Positions 34,148-43,337 of a DNA stretch of 64,000 nucleotides are shown here, piece after piece. The notes beneath the pieces were generated by a model that did not search any database, was not told where the DNA came from, and saw only the letters and a program-made list of their open reading frames with translations. The DNA comes from Marinobacter psychrophilus (GTDB lineage: Bacteria; Pseudomonadota; Gammaproteobacteria; Pseudomonadales; Oleiphilaceae). A program made the translations under genes and the position numbers. The stretch spans positions 372,001 through 436,000 of the forward strand of contig NZ_CP011494.1 of assembly GCF_001043175.1 (NCBI RefSeq), read 5' to 3'. Position 1 is the first letter of the stretch, and every line of letters begins with the position of its first letter.

Positions 34148-34666
34148 AGGATTAGGCAGGCACTCCACTCCCAGGTTTGGATTAGCAGTCAAGGAAATTC
34201 TGCTTAAATCCGTAGCGCTTGAGCTTCTAGCGAACTGGCCATTTTTGCAACTTTCTCGCACGGGTGTTGCCGTGCAGAGAACGAATTCTGCCAAAACACA
34301 GTGCTCCACTGAGAAAAAACGGCGCTCTCTATGCTCGGTCTGGCTAGTTTCGTACTGGCGAGCACCAAAAAGCCGCTTCAGTGCTCCCGAATCTGGCCAA
34401 AAGGGTGAGGAAAGCTCTTGTAGTGTTCTTGTTGCTCATATAATTCGACGGCAAACTTGAAAACCGATAAATTTTTTGCTTTGTAGAATCGAACTTACCG
34501 CTTTGGAGTGATAAGCTTTCGGCTAGTATCCCTTTAAAAGCAGTGACGAAAAGCAAATTAAGCCCCTGCAGGGTTAGCTAACATAAATATTAAGCGGTAG
34601 CAAATCCTGGTGAGTTTTTGCATTTTTGGTTATCAATATATTTAGAGTATAAACGCTAAAATTATT
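34148..34666. other. Gene-free stretch
   Basis: No convincing gene in 519 bases. There is a 6-pair hairpin GCACGG-GTGTTG-CCGTGC at 34258-34275 without a T run, and the LysR promoter must lie in the last 100 AT-rich bases. Short open frames on both strands have no recognisable content. Confidence 0.5.
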
Positions 34667-35622
34667 ATGATACAAAAAAAATTGGCAGATAATTTGAATT
34701 GGACATTACTTCATGTATTAATTGTTATATATGAAGAGGGAAGTATTAGTGTTGCCGCTAACCGTTTAAAAATCACCCAGTCGGCTGTTAGTCAAAACCT
34801 TAAAAAGCTTGAAGAGCAAATCGGAAGTCAGCTTGTTATACGTAACACAAAGCCTTTAAAGCTCACGCCTATGGGCCATTACTGTTTGCAGGTTGCTCAA
34901 ACAATATTTACAGAGATCACTTCTATTGAAGCTATGAAAGGCTTTAATTCTCATCTCTTAGAAGGCGAGATTAAACTCCTGGTAGCTAGCCGAATTCACA
35001 ATCAAAAGTATAACGATTTTCTAGTATATTTCAAAAAAAATATCCAAACATCACTTTAGATTTGACGGTAAAATCAAGCAAAGATATTTTAAACGATATC
35101 GAACAAAAGAATCCTGCTGTGGGCATTTGTTTAGCTAGGCACACACCGGAAATCCTTAATCAAAAATTGTTATTTAAGCAACGTTATTATTTATACTGCG
35201 GATACCATCATCCTTTGTTTGCAGAAAAAGATGTGCGTTTTGACAGTCTATTGAAAGAAGATTTTGTAGCATTCAGCAGTGAAGATGTTGGCGAGGTCCT
35301 CTTCCCAATTACCGTATTCAAAGAAACTAACGGTTTAATAGGTCGTACCAGCGCCTACACCAATAACTTGGATGAGGCAGTACGTTTAATTTATACCGGA
35401 TACGGCATAGGCGCTTTGCCTGATCAATTTATTGCTTCGACCTATCTAGAATCGAAGCTTAGGCGTTTGCCGCCAAAAGAAGGCGTTGCTGACATACCTG
35501 TCCATGTTTTTTGGCATAAAAATCGAGCTTTATCAATTATCGAGACTAAGTTTATTGAAGAAATTGTAGATTTTGATATCTCTGTAAGTGATCAGGCTAC
35601 TGAGAGCGATGAAACCGTATAA
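34667..35622 (+). pseudogene. LysR-family regulator interrupted by a frameshift
   Basis: The N-terminal 122 codons (34667 to about 35032) give a normal LysR helix-turn-helix (GSISVAANRLKITQSAVSQ) and hinge; the frame then stops at 35057-35059. The C-terminal effector domain continues in another frame from YPNITLDLTV (35041) to 35622. The break is at a run of eight A (35033-35040); nine A would restore one protein of about 318 residues. It may be a sequencing error, a recent mutation, or a slippage switch. By position it should regulate the operon to its left and the TRAP operon to its right, both of which carry the 65-bp element. Confidence 0.8.
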
Positions 35623-36057
35623 AGACCTTATCTCAGTGGGTTTTTTAAGATATTTTATAAACAGAACTTAACCAAAAACGAGACAATGCTTCGTCTTCTA
35701 TCTGATTTCCCCCTCTGGTTGACTTGTCCACAGAAATTCTGTTGTTGCTCTGTAATATTCACGGATTATATGGGTGTTGTGCCAGAATCCGATGCCGCGA
35801 GTACCACACTAAAAAGTGCAAGACTCGCTAGGAAATTGTGTTAGATAGGGTTGGTAAGCGGGTATTTTGTGCGCAATTCAAAATGGATGTAGTCCGGTTT
35901 TTTCAAAAACAACAAGCTGTTTTTGTTGGCCGCGTTCAGCACTCTTTAATGTGTAAAATACAGGCCGGTGTAGAGCCAGTACGTCTGAATTCCATCAAAA
36001 CGGCGGAAAATTAAAAGTTACTCAGACCTTGACCAACATTACGGCTCTTAATTTATA
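35623..36057. other. Gene-free stretch
   Basis: No gene is supported. Short open frames do not resemble known families. The downstream part (36123-36350) should hold the promoter and leader of the third TRAP operon. Confidence 0.45.
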
Positions 36058-36122
36058 AGCTGCACTTATATCTGATATTACTTTATATCGTTTGACTCCC
36101 GATATTCAGTGCCATACATTTA
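36058..36122. repeat. 65-bp shared upstream element, copy 2
   Basis: The second copy of the element at 27969, 228 bases before the TRAP binding-protein start. Differences are nine single-base changes. Because the two copies sit in front of separate operons with no other similarity around them, they most likely form a shared regulatory region. Confidence 0.88.
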
Positions 36123-36350
36123 GTGGATACTACTTATCTAAGCTTTCAGAGAAAAACGTCTTCTGGATAAAATTCTTTATTGAAATTATTAGTGATAAAC
36201 ATAGACAATGCGGCTTTCAAGCTGTTTTAAAATTTTTATAAGTCTGAATTACCTGAATCAAAGATGGGTATATAGATTTACGACTTTTACGGCCAGCATT
36301 ACTGGTGTTGGATAATAAGTACAGAAATATCAACCAGAGATTCTTCGCAT

Positions 36351-37433
36351 ATGAAATTAAAAATGTTCTCACGTATTGCCGTGATCGCCGCTTTGCCACT
36401 GGCTATGGCTGCCGTACAAGCTCAGGCCAAAGAAATGGCGATTGCCACTATTTTGCCCGAAAACATGAGCAACAACTCCGTCTACCCCGCGTTAATGCGC
36501 TTCAAAGACTTGGTTGAGACGCGCACCGACGGTGAAATAACCGTCAGGGTCTTCGGTAATAGCCAGCTGGGCTCGGAAGTTGACACCGCTAAGGAAGTTC
36601 AAGGCGGGCGCACCCTGCAGTCAACGATTATCACTACCGGTGCTATGTCTTCTTATTTTAGTGATTATCAGCTAATGACAGCTCCCTTCGTGTTTGATAA
36701 CTGGCGTCAGGCCTGGGCTTTTCTCGACGGTGACTGGTTTGCGGACTTGATGTCCAACACTGTTGAAGAAACCAATATGCGTTATCTGGGCACCTTTGAT
36801 GACGGCGGCGGTTTTGTGGCGTTTACCAACAACGAGCGTCTCATTAAGACGGTGGAAGACCTTAAAGGGCTTAATATCCGCACCGAGGAGAATCCCGGGC
36901 ATGTTGCGATCATAAAGTCACTGGGAGGGTTTGCCACGCCGTTGCCTTGGGGTGAAGTGATCACCGCACTTGAAACCGGTCTGGCTGATGGTCAGTTCAA
37001 CGCGCCGGTGCTCAACACGACCTATAACTTCCATGAGGTGACCGATTACACCACTCTGACTGGCCACGTCTACAACAGTGCTGCTTGGCTGATTAGTGAA
37101 GACTGGTACCAGGGGCTGACTGAGGAGCAGAAGGAAGCGATTGTTACCTCGGCGCGCGAAGCCATCGCGATTGGGCATGGCATGTCCGCAGCTTTGGCAA
37201 CAGCAGGCTGGCAGGAGTCCTGCAAGACGTTTAAGGATTGTTACATCATGCCTACTGAGGAACGTGAGCGTATGGCTGATGTTGCGCGTCCGGCCTGGAA
37301 GAATTGGATCGTTAACGATTTTGGCATCGACGCTAAAAAGGTTGATGATTTTCTGGCAGAGGTGAAGCGTGTCGGTGAAGAAGTGAAGTCGTCTGACATG
37401 GACAACTATGGTTCAGTAAAAACGGTTCAGTAA
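36351..37433 (+). CDS. dctP: TRAP solute-binding protein (third system)
   Basis: A 360-residue periplasmic receptor with a signal peptide (MKLKMFSRIAVIAALPLAMAAV up to AQA). The DctP core is GLNIRTEENPGHVAIIKSLGG with the binding arginine, then PLPWGEVITALETGLADGQFN. It ends with an unusual Cys pair (ESCKTFKDCY) that could form a disulfide. GC content rises again relative to the enzyme operon to the left, but the shared 65-bp element links the two. It probably imports the substrate of that pathway. Confidence 0.92.
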   Translation: MKLKMFSRIAVIAALPLAMAAVQAQAKEMAIATILPENMSNNSVYPALMRFKDLVETRTDGEITVRVFGNSQLGSEVDTAKEVQGGRTLQSTIITTGAMSSYFSDYQLMTAPFVFDNWRQAWAFLDGDWFADLMSNTVEETNMRYLGTFDDGGGFVAFTNNERLIKTVEDLKGLNIRTEENPGHVAIIKSLGGFATPLPWGEVITALETGLADGQFNAPVLNTTYNFHEVTDYTTLTGHVYNSAAWLISEDWYQGLTEEQKEAIVTSAREAIAIGHGMSAALATAGWQESCKTFKDCYIMPTEERERMADVARPAWKNWIVNDFGIDAKKVDDFLAEVKRVGEEVKSSDMDNYGSVKTVQ

Positions 37434-37495
37434 AAACGGGTCAGTAATACTGGGCAATGAGCTTGGCCAGTGACGACTGATATTGTTTGCTCATC

Positions 37496-37529
37496 CATCG
37501 GCCGCCCAAGAGTTTCGGGTCGGCCGATG
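37496..37529 (+). terminator. Hairpin 3' of dctP (third system)
   Basis: CATCGGCC and GGCCGATG pair perfectly, with an inner CCC/GGG, about 60 bases after dctP and 19 bases before dctQ. It is followed by TTGCTTTTAA, a poor T run, so partial termination or transcript protection is likely, which would give excess binding protein. Confidence 0.55.
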
Positions 37530-37548
37530 TTGCTTTTAAGGTGCATTA

Positions 37549-38094
37549 ATGAAACTCCTTCAGCCTCTTCGGCAGCTGAGTGACTGGGTTAATCAGGCCG
37601 CGATTATAGCTTGTGTAGCCTGCGTGCTTATCATGTTGGGCATCTCTTTCACGGCTTTTATCTACAAGCTAGCCACTGGCAGCAGCCTGAGCTGGACCTA
37701 TTCATTAGCGAGACTTTTTCTACCCTGGATTGGCTTTCTTTCCATGACCATCTCATTGCGCTACGGCGAGCATGTGGCTATGACATTATTGGTTCGCAGC
37801 CTGCCTAGGGCGCTGCTGACTCTTGCTGCTGCGCTTTGTCTGATCACTATCGCACTGTTTGGGGCGCTACTGCTCTGGTATGGCTGGACTTACTTTGCGA
37901 CCGCAAACCAGGTTTACATGGTGTCTGACCAAATACAGATCTCTGCCAAGTTTACCACCGTCGTGGTGCCGATCAGTGGCGCCATCATTTTGCTGCACGT
38001 GACACAGGGCTTTGCTCTACTCGAGCATTTCATTGATGACGATGCGCTGATGGATGAGCTTATCGGAACCCAAGATACGGAGACTCGCTCATGA
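37549..38094 (+). CDS. dctQ: TRAP transporter small permease (third system)
   Basis: A 181-residue four-helix DctQ protein with SLSWTYSLARLFLPWIGFLSM in the conserved loop. It overlaps dctM by four bases (ATGA), so the two permeases are translationally coupled. The hairpin in the gap before it separates it from dctP. Confidence 0.9.
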   Translation: MKLLQPLRQLSDWVNQAAIIACVACVLIMLGISFTAFIYKLATGSSLSWTYSLARLFLPWIGFLSMTISLRYGEHVAMTLLVRSLPRALLTLAAALCLITIALFGALLLWYGWTYFATANQVYMVSDQIQISAKFTTVVVPISGAIILLHVTQGFALLEHFIDDDALMDELIGTQDTETRS

Positions 38095-39368
38095 TATTCG
38101 CTATTGTTGCGTTTGTGGTGCTTTTGCTTATCGGTATGCCAGTGGCCGTGGTGATGGCTCTCTCCGGTTTGGCCGGCGGTTTTTCCATGGGTGGAGAACA
38201 GATGCTCAGCATCATTGCTGACCGCATGTTTGCCGGTGTTTCGGGTTTTATGCTCATCGCGGTGCCTTATTTCATCTTTACTGCTGAGCTGATGAACCAG
38301 GGTGGCTTGACCCAGAAGTTGATTGATTTCAACAATGCGCTTTTTGGCCGGGTGCGCGGAGCGCTGTCGCACGTCAATATTTCGGTGTCGGTATTCTTCG
38401 CAGGACTAACCGGGGCGGCGATCACTGATACCGTGGCGATTGGTAAGATAATGATCCCCGAAATGAAAAGGCAGGGTTATGACGCCGAATATGCGGCGGC
38501 GATCACTGCTTGCTCCTCGATTATCGGGCCGATTATTCCTCCCAGCATTGTGATGGTGATCTACGCCACACTGCTGCGCGATATCTCGGTTATTGACCTA
38601 TTTGCCGGCGGCATCATTCCCGGTCTTCTGATGGCTTTAGCGCTGCTTGCGGTGAGCTTTTTTCTGGCGTGGAAGCGCGGCTACCCCAAACAGGCACCTA
38701 CGCCGCTCAAGGCGGCAGGGCTGGCTTTTCTGGTGGCCTTGCCGGCTATGTTCGTGCCTGTGATCATTCTTGGCGGGATTCTGTCTGGGCTGACCACTAT
38801 CACCGAGGCTTCGGGCTTTGCCGCTGTTTATGCCATCGTTATTGGTGTGGTGTTTTACCGCAACCTCACCTGGAAGAAAATCTGGGATGCACTGATAGTG
38901 ACCGTGCGCTTCTCGGGCGTGGTGTTCTTCCTATTGGCGACCTCGGCAGTGCTTGGCTGGTTTGTAACCCGCTCGGGCATAGCCCAAGACGCGGCAGGAC
39001 TCATCATCGGCTTTAGTGATTCGATGTTCCTCCAGCTACTTCTGGTGTGCCTGCTGCTGCTGCTGGTTGGTACCGTGATGGATGTGCTGCCGGCGCTTGT
39101 CGTTGTGGCGCCGGTGCTGGTGCCAGCAATGATTCAGCTGGGTGTGGATCCGCTGCACTTTGCGATTCTGATGATCGTGGTGCTCAATATCGCCAACGTT
39201 ACGCCACCTGTGGGGATGACGTTAATGACGGCGGCCCGAATCGCCGACGTGCCATTTGAAAGGGCGATCATAGCCTCACTGCCGTTTTACTTTGCCTTCG
39301 CTGCGGTGATTCTGCTGCTGGTGACATTTCCGGCACTTTCCACCTGGGTGCCCTCGCTGCTCAAATGA
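38091..39368 (+). CDS. dctM: TRAP transporter large permease (third system)
   Basis: A 425-residue DctM protein: FMLIAVPYFIFTAELM, FFAGLTGAAITDTVAIG, GPIIPPSIVMVIYATL and NVTPPVGMTLMTAARIA. It is the last gene of the third TRAP operon. No classic terminator is seen in the 236 bases before the convergent aldo/keto reductase gene. Confidence 0.92.
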   Translation: MIFAIVAFVVLLLIGMPVAVVMALSGLAGGFSMGGEQMLSIIADRMFAGVSGFMLIAVPYFIFTAELMNQGGLTQKLIDFNNALFGRVRGALSHVNISVSVFFAGLTGAAITDTVAIGKIMIPEMKRQGYDAEYAAAITACSSIIGPIIPPSIVMVIYATLLRDISVIDLFAGGIIPGLLMALALLAVSFFLAWKRGYPKQAPTPLKAAGLAFLVALPAMFVPVIILGGILSGLTTITEASGFAAVYAIVIGVVFYRNLTWKKIWDALIVTVRFSGVVFFLLATSAVLGWFVTRSGIAQDAAGLIIGFSDSMFLQLLLVCLLLLLVGTVMDVLPALVVVAPVLVPAMIQLGVDPLHFAILMIVVLNIANVTPPVGMTLMTAARIADVPFERAIIASLPFYFAFAAVILLLVTFPALSTWVPSLLK

Positions 39369-39604
39369 GGTTGCCTGGCGTCTTTTCTGCAGCGAATAGG
39401 GGTTTCATTAGGGCCGATGAAGCTCAATCGCTGACGCACTGACCGAGCAGTTTTACATATTAGATTCAGAGACTTGCAGACCAATCGGTCTGTAATGCCT
39501 TTGGGTAAAGACTGTGCGGTCATCGTGGCTACGAGTTCTCTTGATCGAAGGCTTCGATTTAGCTCAGAATCAGTTGATTCAAGCTTAGGTTGGCATGAAG
39601 GGGC

Positions 39605-40588
39605 TTAGGCATCCAGCCCCTTCATGCCTTCATCAGTATAGCGCCCACCGGCCACACTCAGTTCCGATACCCCGGCTTCCAGTGCTGTAACCTCGTCTGG
39701 TGACAACACTACATCGATGGCTGAAACGTTTTCTTCGAGGTACTTCAGTCGTTTGGTACCGGGAATCGGTACGATATGGTCGCCCTTCGACAATAGCCAG
39801 GAGAGTGCAATCTGTGCTGACGTGCAGCCTTTGGTTAACGCTAGCGAGTGCACGACATCGACAATGCGGCGGTTAGCGTCGATGTTTTCCGCCGAAAAAC
39901 GCGGCAGGTTTGCACGAAAGTCGCCGTCGGAAAAGTTGCTTTGACCATCGAATGTGCCAGTAAGAAACCCCCTGCCAAGGGGCGAATAAGGTACGAACCC
40001 AATACCGAGTTCACGGCAGGTGGGCAGAACGTCCGACTCCACATCCCGAGACCAGAGCGAGTATTCGGTCTGCACCGAAGCAACCGGATGAACGGCGTGG
40101 GCGCGGCGCAGCGTGGCCGCGCTTACTTCGCTTAAGCCAATATGGCCGATCTTGCCGGCGCGAACCAGACTGGAAAGCGCCTCCATAACTTCTTCAATGG
40201 GGCGGCTGCGGTCGATTCGGTGAACGTAGTAAAGATCAATCCGCTCGACCCCGAGACGTCGCAGTGAAGCCTCGCAAGCGGCTCTGGCATACTCAGCACT
40301 GTTGTCAATTGTGCGGGCATACTCACCGGGCTTGCGTACGATTCCGAACTTGGTGGCGATTTCGACTTGCGGCTTCCGTTCCCGTAAAAAGCGCCCTAAC
40401 AATTCTTCATTATGATGCGGGCCGTACATGTCGGCGGTGTCGAAAAAAGTTACGCCAAGATCGGCGGCGCGGCAGAGCACTTGCATCGATTGCACATCGT
40501 CCCGTGGACCGTAAAATTCACTCATGCCCATACAGCCAAGGCCGAGAGCAGAAACGTTTAAACCGGGGATGAGAGACCTGCGTTGCAT
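39605..40588 (-). CDS. Aldo/keto reductase
   Basis: A 327-residue NADPH-dependent TIM-barrel reductase (AKR13-like). The catalytic set is visible: Asp and Tyr in FFDTADMYGPHHNEELLG, Lys in ATKFGI and His in LYYVHRID, with the NADPH-binding VPIPGTKRLKYLEEN at the C terminus. It acts on carbonyl compounds in the cytosol. The gene is divergent from a LysR gene 99 bases away, a common arrangement for stress-inducible reductases. Its start codon is inside a long hairpin (40586-40623). Confidence 0.9.
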   Translation of the reverse strand: MQRRSLIPGLNVSALGLGCMGMSEFYGPRDDVQSMQVLCRAADLGVTFFDTADMYGPHHNEELLGRFLRERKPQVEIATKFGIVRKPGEYARTIDNSAEYARAACEASLRRLGVERIDLYYVHRIDRSRPIEEVMEALSSLVRAGKIGHIGLSEVSAATLRRAHAVHPVASVQTEYSLWSRDVESDVLPTCRELGIGFVPYSPLGRGFLTGTFDGQSNFSDGDFRANLPRFSAENIDANRRIVDVVHSLALTKGCTSAQIALSWLLSKGDHIVPIPGTKRLKYLEENVSAIDVVLSPDEVTALEAGVSELSVAGGRYTDEGMKGLDA

Positions 40589-40623
40589 GATGATGCTCCT
40601 TTGTTGGATTCTGCATCATCATG
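40586..40623 (-). promoter_or_regulatory. Hairpin enclosing the reductase ribosome site and start
   Basis: CATGATGATGC and GCATCATCATG form an 11-base perfect inverted repeat around a 16-base loop. In the reductase mRNA the start codon AUG is in the 3' arm and the ribosome site AAAGGAG is in the loop. It may be a translational control element, or the DNA site of the divergent LysR regulator. Confidence 0.55.
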
Positions 40624-40687
40624 ACTTTCCGATATCGGCTAATCTACAGTCTATAATGCAAATCTAATTTTCATTTTTGGAAAGCTG

Positions 40688-41596
40688 ATGGCTGAACGCC
40701 TGAACTGGGATGATGCACCGGCTTTTCTTGCGGTTGCACGCACTGGAACCCTGACCTTTGCCGCCAAGTCTCTCGGTACCGGTATCGCGACGGTATCGCG
40801 GCGAATCGCGCGGCTGGAAAGTCGTCTTGGCGTGCCGCTCTTTGTGCGGCACCAGTCCGGCTATCGCCTGACCGACCAGGGCGCGACCCTGCTGCCCAGA
40901 GCCGAAGCTCTGGAGCAGGCCATGGGAGCATTTCGCGCCCAGGCGGCAACGGAAACAGAGGCCATTGGACATGTTCGGTTAGCAACGGCTGAGAATCTCG
41001 CCAATTCGATCATTATCCCGGGCCTTGCCCCACTGCTTGCGCGACATCCCGGTTTAAGCATCGAGATTTTGACGGACGTAAGTACCATCAATCTGCACGG
41101 CCGCGACGCGGATCTGGCGTTGCGCATGGTGCGTCCTGAGCGCGGCAACGTCAGCGTTCGCCGTGTTGGCACCTTAGGTTTTGGCCTTTACGGATCGCTG
41201 GATTACATGGCTGCGCGTGATACCGGCCCTGATGCGGGCCGTTTCGATGGTGACCGGTTCATCGGGTGGTCGGAACGTCAGGGTGGGCTTCCCGCAGCTC
41301 AATGGATTGAACGCACCTTGCGTGGCCAGATGCCTGCGATTACCACCACAACATTGTCCGCGCAGCTAAGCTCCGCGACCGCCGGATTGGGCCTGGCAGT
41401 TTTGCCACATTTTCTGGCGCGCGAGGCGGGCTTACGGGAAATGCCGCTTGAGTTGGGGCTGGATCAGCCAATCTGGCTGGCGCTGCACAGCGATTTATCC
41501 GCCTCGTTGCGCATTAGAGTCGTGGCCGATTATCTTGCGGAAATTGTCGAGCGTAATCGTGAGCGACTGGCGGGGTCAGATAGGCGACGTCAATAA
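40688..41596 (+). CDS. LysR-family transcriptional regulator
   Basis: A 302-residue LysR protein with the N-terminal winged helix (AVARTGTLTFAAKSLGTGIATVSRRIARLESRL lies in 16-48) and a periplasmic-binding-type effector domain. The ISRRI-like recognition helix and RLTDQGATLLPRA segment place it in the CrgA/AaeR-like subgroup. It is divergent from the aldo/keto reductase and most likely controls it. Confidence 0.88.
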   Translation: MAERLNWDDAPAFLAVARTGTLTFAAKSLGTGIATVSRRIARLESRLGVPLFVRHQSGYRLTDQGATLLPRAEALEQAMGAFRAQAATETEAIGHVRLATAENLANSIIIPGLAPLLARHPGLSIEILTDVSTINLHGRDADLALRMVRPERGNVSVRRVGTLGFGLYGSLDYMAARDTGPDAGRFDGDRFIGWSERQGGLPAAQWIERTLRGQMPAITTTTLSAQLSSATAGLGLAVLPHFLAREAGLREMPLELGLDQPIWLALHSDLSASLRIRVVADYLAEIVERNRERLAGSDRRRQ

Positions 41597-41722
41597 CCTG
41601 CTGGATGTTACGAGCGCTTATGATACGGTGCCAGGTTTGGAGGATTGGGTTGAACCTGACTCTGTTTCTGCGGCTGTTCGCCGAGAAATATTTTGGCGCC
41701 CTTAGACTTAGCAACGGTTGAA

Positions 41723-41739
41723 CGCCCGAATGTCGGGCG
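41723..41739. terminator. Small GC-rich hairpin
   Basis: CGCCCGA-ATG-TCGGGCG, 7 pairs with a 3-base loop, seven bases beyond the alcohol dehydrogenase stop on the minus strand. There is no T run on either side, so terminator function is only probable. Confidence 0.4.
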
Positions 41740-41745
41740 GCTGTT

Positions 41746-42903
41746 TCAGAATGCGGCTTGGTAGATAGCCAGTGCGTCGGCTTCCGAGACTTCTCTTGGA
41801 TTGTTTACCAGTAGGCGGGATTGTTTCATGGCATCGACTGCCATGACTGACAGATCGGACTCACCGATACCGACTTCACGCAAGGTCTGCTCAAGCCCCA
41901 GATCAGCACTCAGTGTTTCAAGACGATTGATAAACTCGTCCACCCGCAGCTCTCTCTGAACGGAGGCCAAGTCCGGAAAAACATCTGGCGCCAGGGTGGC
42001 ATAGGCATCGGCGCACACGCTGGCGTTAAAACGCATAACATGGGGTAATACCAAAGCGTTGGAGAGCCCGTGCGGTACGTGAAAAATGCCACCAATGGGG
42101 TATGCCAAAGCGTGCACTGCTGCCACCGGCGAGTTTGCAAAGGCTTGTCCGGCTAACATGGCACCCAAGAGCATGCCTGAACGCGCCTGAACGTTACTGC
42201 CTTCTTTTACCGCTGTTTCTATATTAGCGCCGAGCAATCGAAGGGCTTCACGAGCTAAAGCACGCGACACGGGGTTGTTGTTCGCGGATGCGGAGGTATA
42301 ACTCTCAATGGCGTGAACCATGGCGTCGATACCCGTTGCTGCTGTTACAGCTGCTGGCAGCCCAAGAGTAAGCTCGGCATCCAGTAGGGCAATATCTGGC
42401 AGCAGTTGAGGCGCCACCACACCTTTTTTCTCCGTTTCACCGACGGTGATGATTGAAATAGGCGTCACTTCAGAGCCCGTGCCGGCAGTGGTGGGGATCT
42501 GGATCAGCGGGAGTCTCTGGCCTTTGGCCTGTCCAACGCCGTAGACGTCTTCCAGTTTTTCGCCGCCTCCAATTAAGAGCGCAATCAGTTTGGCGACGTC
42601 CATTGAGGAGCCGCCGCCGAAACCGATAACGCCGTCGATGTTTGCCGCTCGGGCTTCTGCAAGGCCGGCCTCCACCACGGCAACGGAGGGGTCGGCGACA
42701 ACGCCATCAAATACGCGATAGCTTACGCCAGCCTGAGTCAGAGAGTCTGTTGCGGCGCCCAGCAAACCCGCTTTGATCAGCCCTGCATCGGTCACCAAAA
42801 GAACGCTCTTACCAATCTGTGCTCGCACAAGAGCGCCGAGACGTTTGATAGATCCTGGCTCGCAAATGATGCTTTTGGTCGTGTTAAAAGTAAATGCTGT
42901 CAT
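41746..42903 (-). CDS. Iron-containing alcohol dehydrogenase
   Basis: A 385-residue group III metal-dependent alcohol dehydrogenase. It has the NAD-binding GFGGGSSMDVAKL, IPTTAGTGSEVTPISI, the metal-site GIDAMVHAIESYTS and HALAYPIGGIFHVPHG. Substrates in this family range from ethanol to 1,3-propanediol, 4-hydroxybutyrate and lactaldehyde. The ATG at 42903 follows AAGGAAAG; upstream, the open frame runs into foreign fragments and is not part of the gene. Reduction or oxidation of a semialdehyde of the GABA pathway is possible but unproven. Confidence 0.88.
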   Translation of the reverse strand: MTAFTFNTTKSIICEPGSIKRLGALVRAQIGKSVLLVTDAGLIKAGLLGAATDSLTQAGVSYRVFDGVVADPSVAVVEAGLAEARAANIDGVIGFGGGSSMDVAKLIALLIGGGEKLEDVYGVGQAKGQRLPLIQIPTTAGTGSEVTPISIITVGETEKKGVVAPQLLPDIALLDAELTLGLPAAVTAATGIDAMVHAIESYTSASANNNPVSRALAREALRLLGANIETAVKEGSNVQARSGMLLGAMLAGQAFANSPVAAVHALAYPIGGIFHVPHGLSNALVLPHVMRFNASVCADAYATLAPDVFPDLASVQRELRVDEFINRLETLSADLGLEQTLREVGIGESDLSVMAVDAMKQSRLLVNNPREVSEADALAIYQAAF

Positions 42904-42907
42904 GATT

Positions 42908-42973
42908 CTTTCCTTGGTCAATGGCCCTAGCCAGGGCGACCCGCTTTTGTTGGCCACCGGACAACTGCAGCGC
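42908..42973 (-). pseudogene. ABC ATPase fragment (signature motif only)
   Basis: The minus strand encodes LQLSGGQQKRVALARAIDQGK, the ABC signature region of an importer ATPase, directly in front of the alcohol dehydrogenase. No Walker A or B is nearby. It resembles the LSGGQRQRVALARA region of potG at 45544 in type but differs in sequence, so it comes from another transporter. Confidence 0.7.
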
Positions 42974-42986
42974 GCGTCGATCGGAA

Positions 42987-43008
42987 GATAGGATTCGAAC
43001 CTGTGACC
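42987..43008 (-). tRNA. Possible tRNA 3'-end fragment (T arm)
   Basis: On the minus strand the bases GGTCACAGGTTCGAATCCTA match a tRNA T arm with its loop TTCGAAT, preceded by the usual GGTC. I cannot build the acceptor, D or anticodon arms around it. This looks like a tRNA 3' end carried in as an attachment-site scar, not a working tRNA. Confidence 0.4.
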
Positions 43009-43337
43009 ACGGCCCAAAAGTTATCCTTGGCGCTAGTTGATCAGAGTTTACGCGTTGGTGGTTGGTTCGCAACTGTTAGGTAATGAGTGGCCAGAATCCG
43101 GACATCAATGAATTGGGTGAGCGCAGCATGTGGTTGTATTGAATTAACCATAATGGGTGGATAGCCCATTCGTTTTCTTCTGGCTTTTTATTCATCGCCA
43201 TCGCCTTGCCGATAACCGCGAATTTGATGTTTCGAGCTGAGGAATGAGGACAAATATTATACCCCTTGAGGTATATAGAGTTGCAGCGGACAGGCATTTA
43301 ATCTGGAAAATTAATTAATCCGCGAAGGAAGCTGCTT
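43009..43337. other. Gene-free stretch
   Basis: A 73-codon open frame on the minus strand (43076-43297) has no recognisable motif. I see no gene. The last bases before 43338 carry GAAGGAAGC, the ribosome site of the truncated aldehyde dehydrogenase. Confidence 0.4.

Noticed and set aside
34258..34275. Hairpin GCACGG-GTGTTG-CCGTGC as terminator of the aldehyde dehydrogenase operon.
   Set aside because: It lies 110 bases past the stop with no T run on either strand.
42987..43008. A complete tRNA gene.
   Set aside because: Only the T arm can be drawn; no matching acceptor, D or anticodon stem exists on either side.
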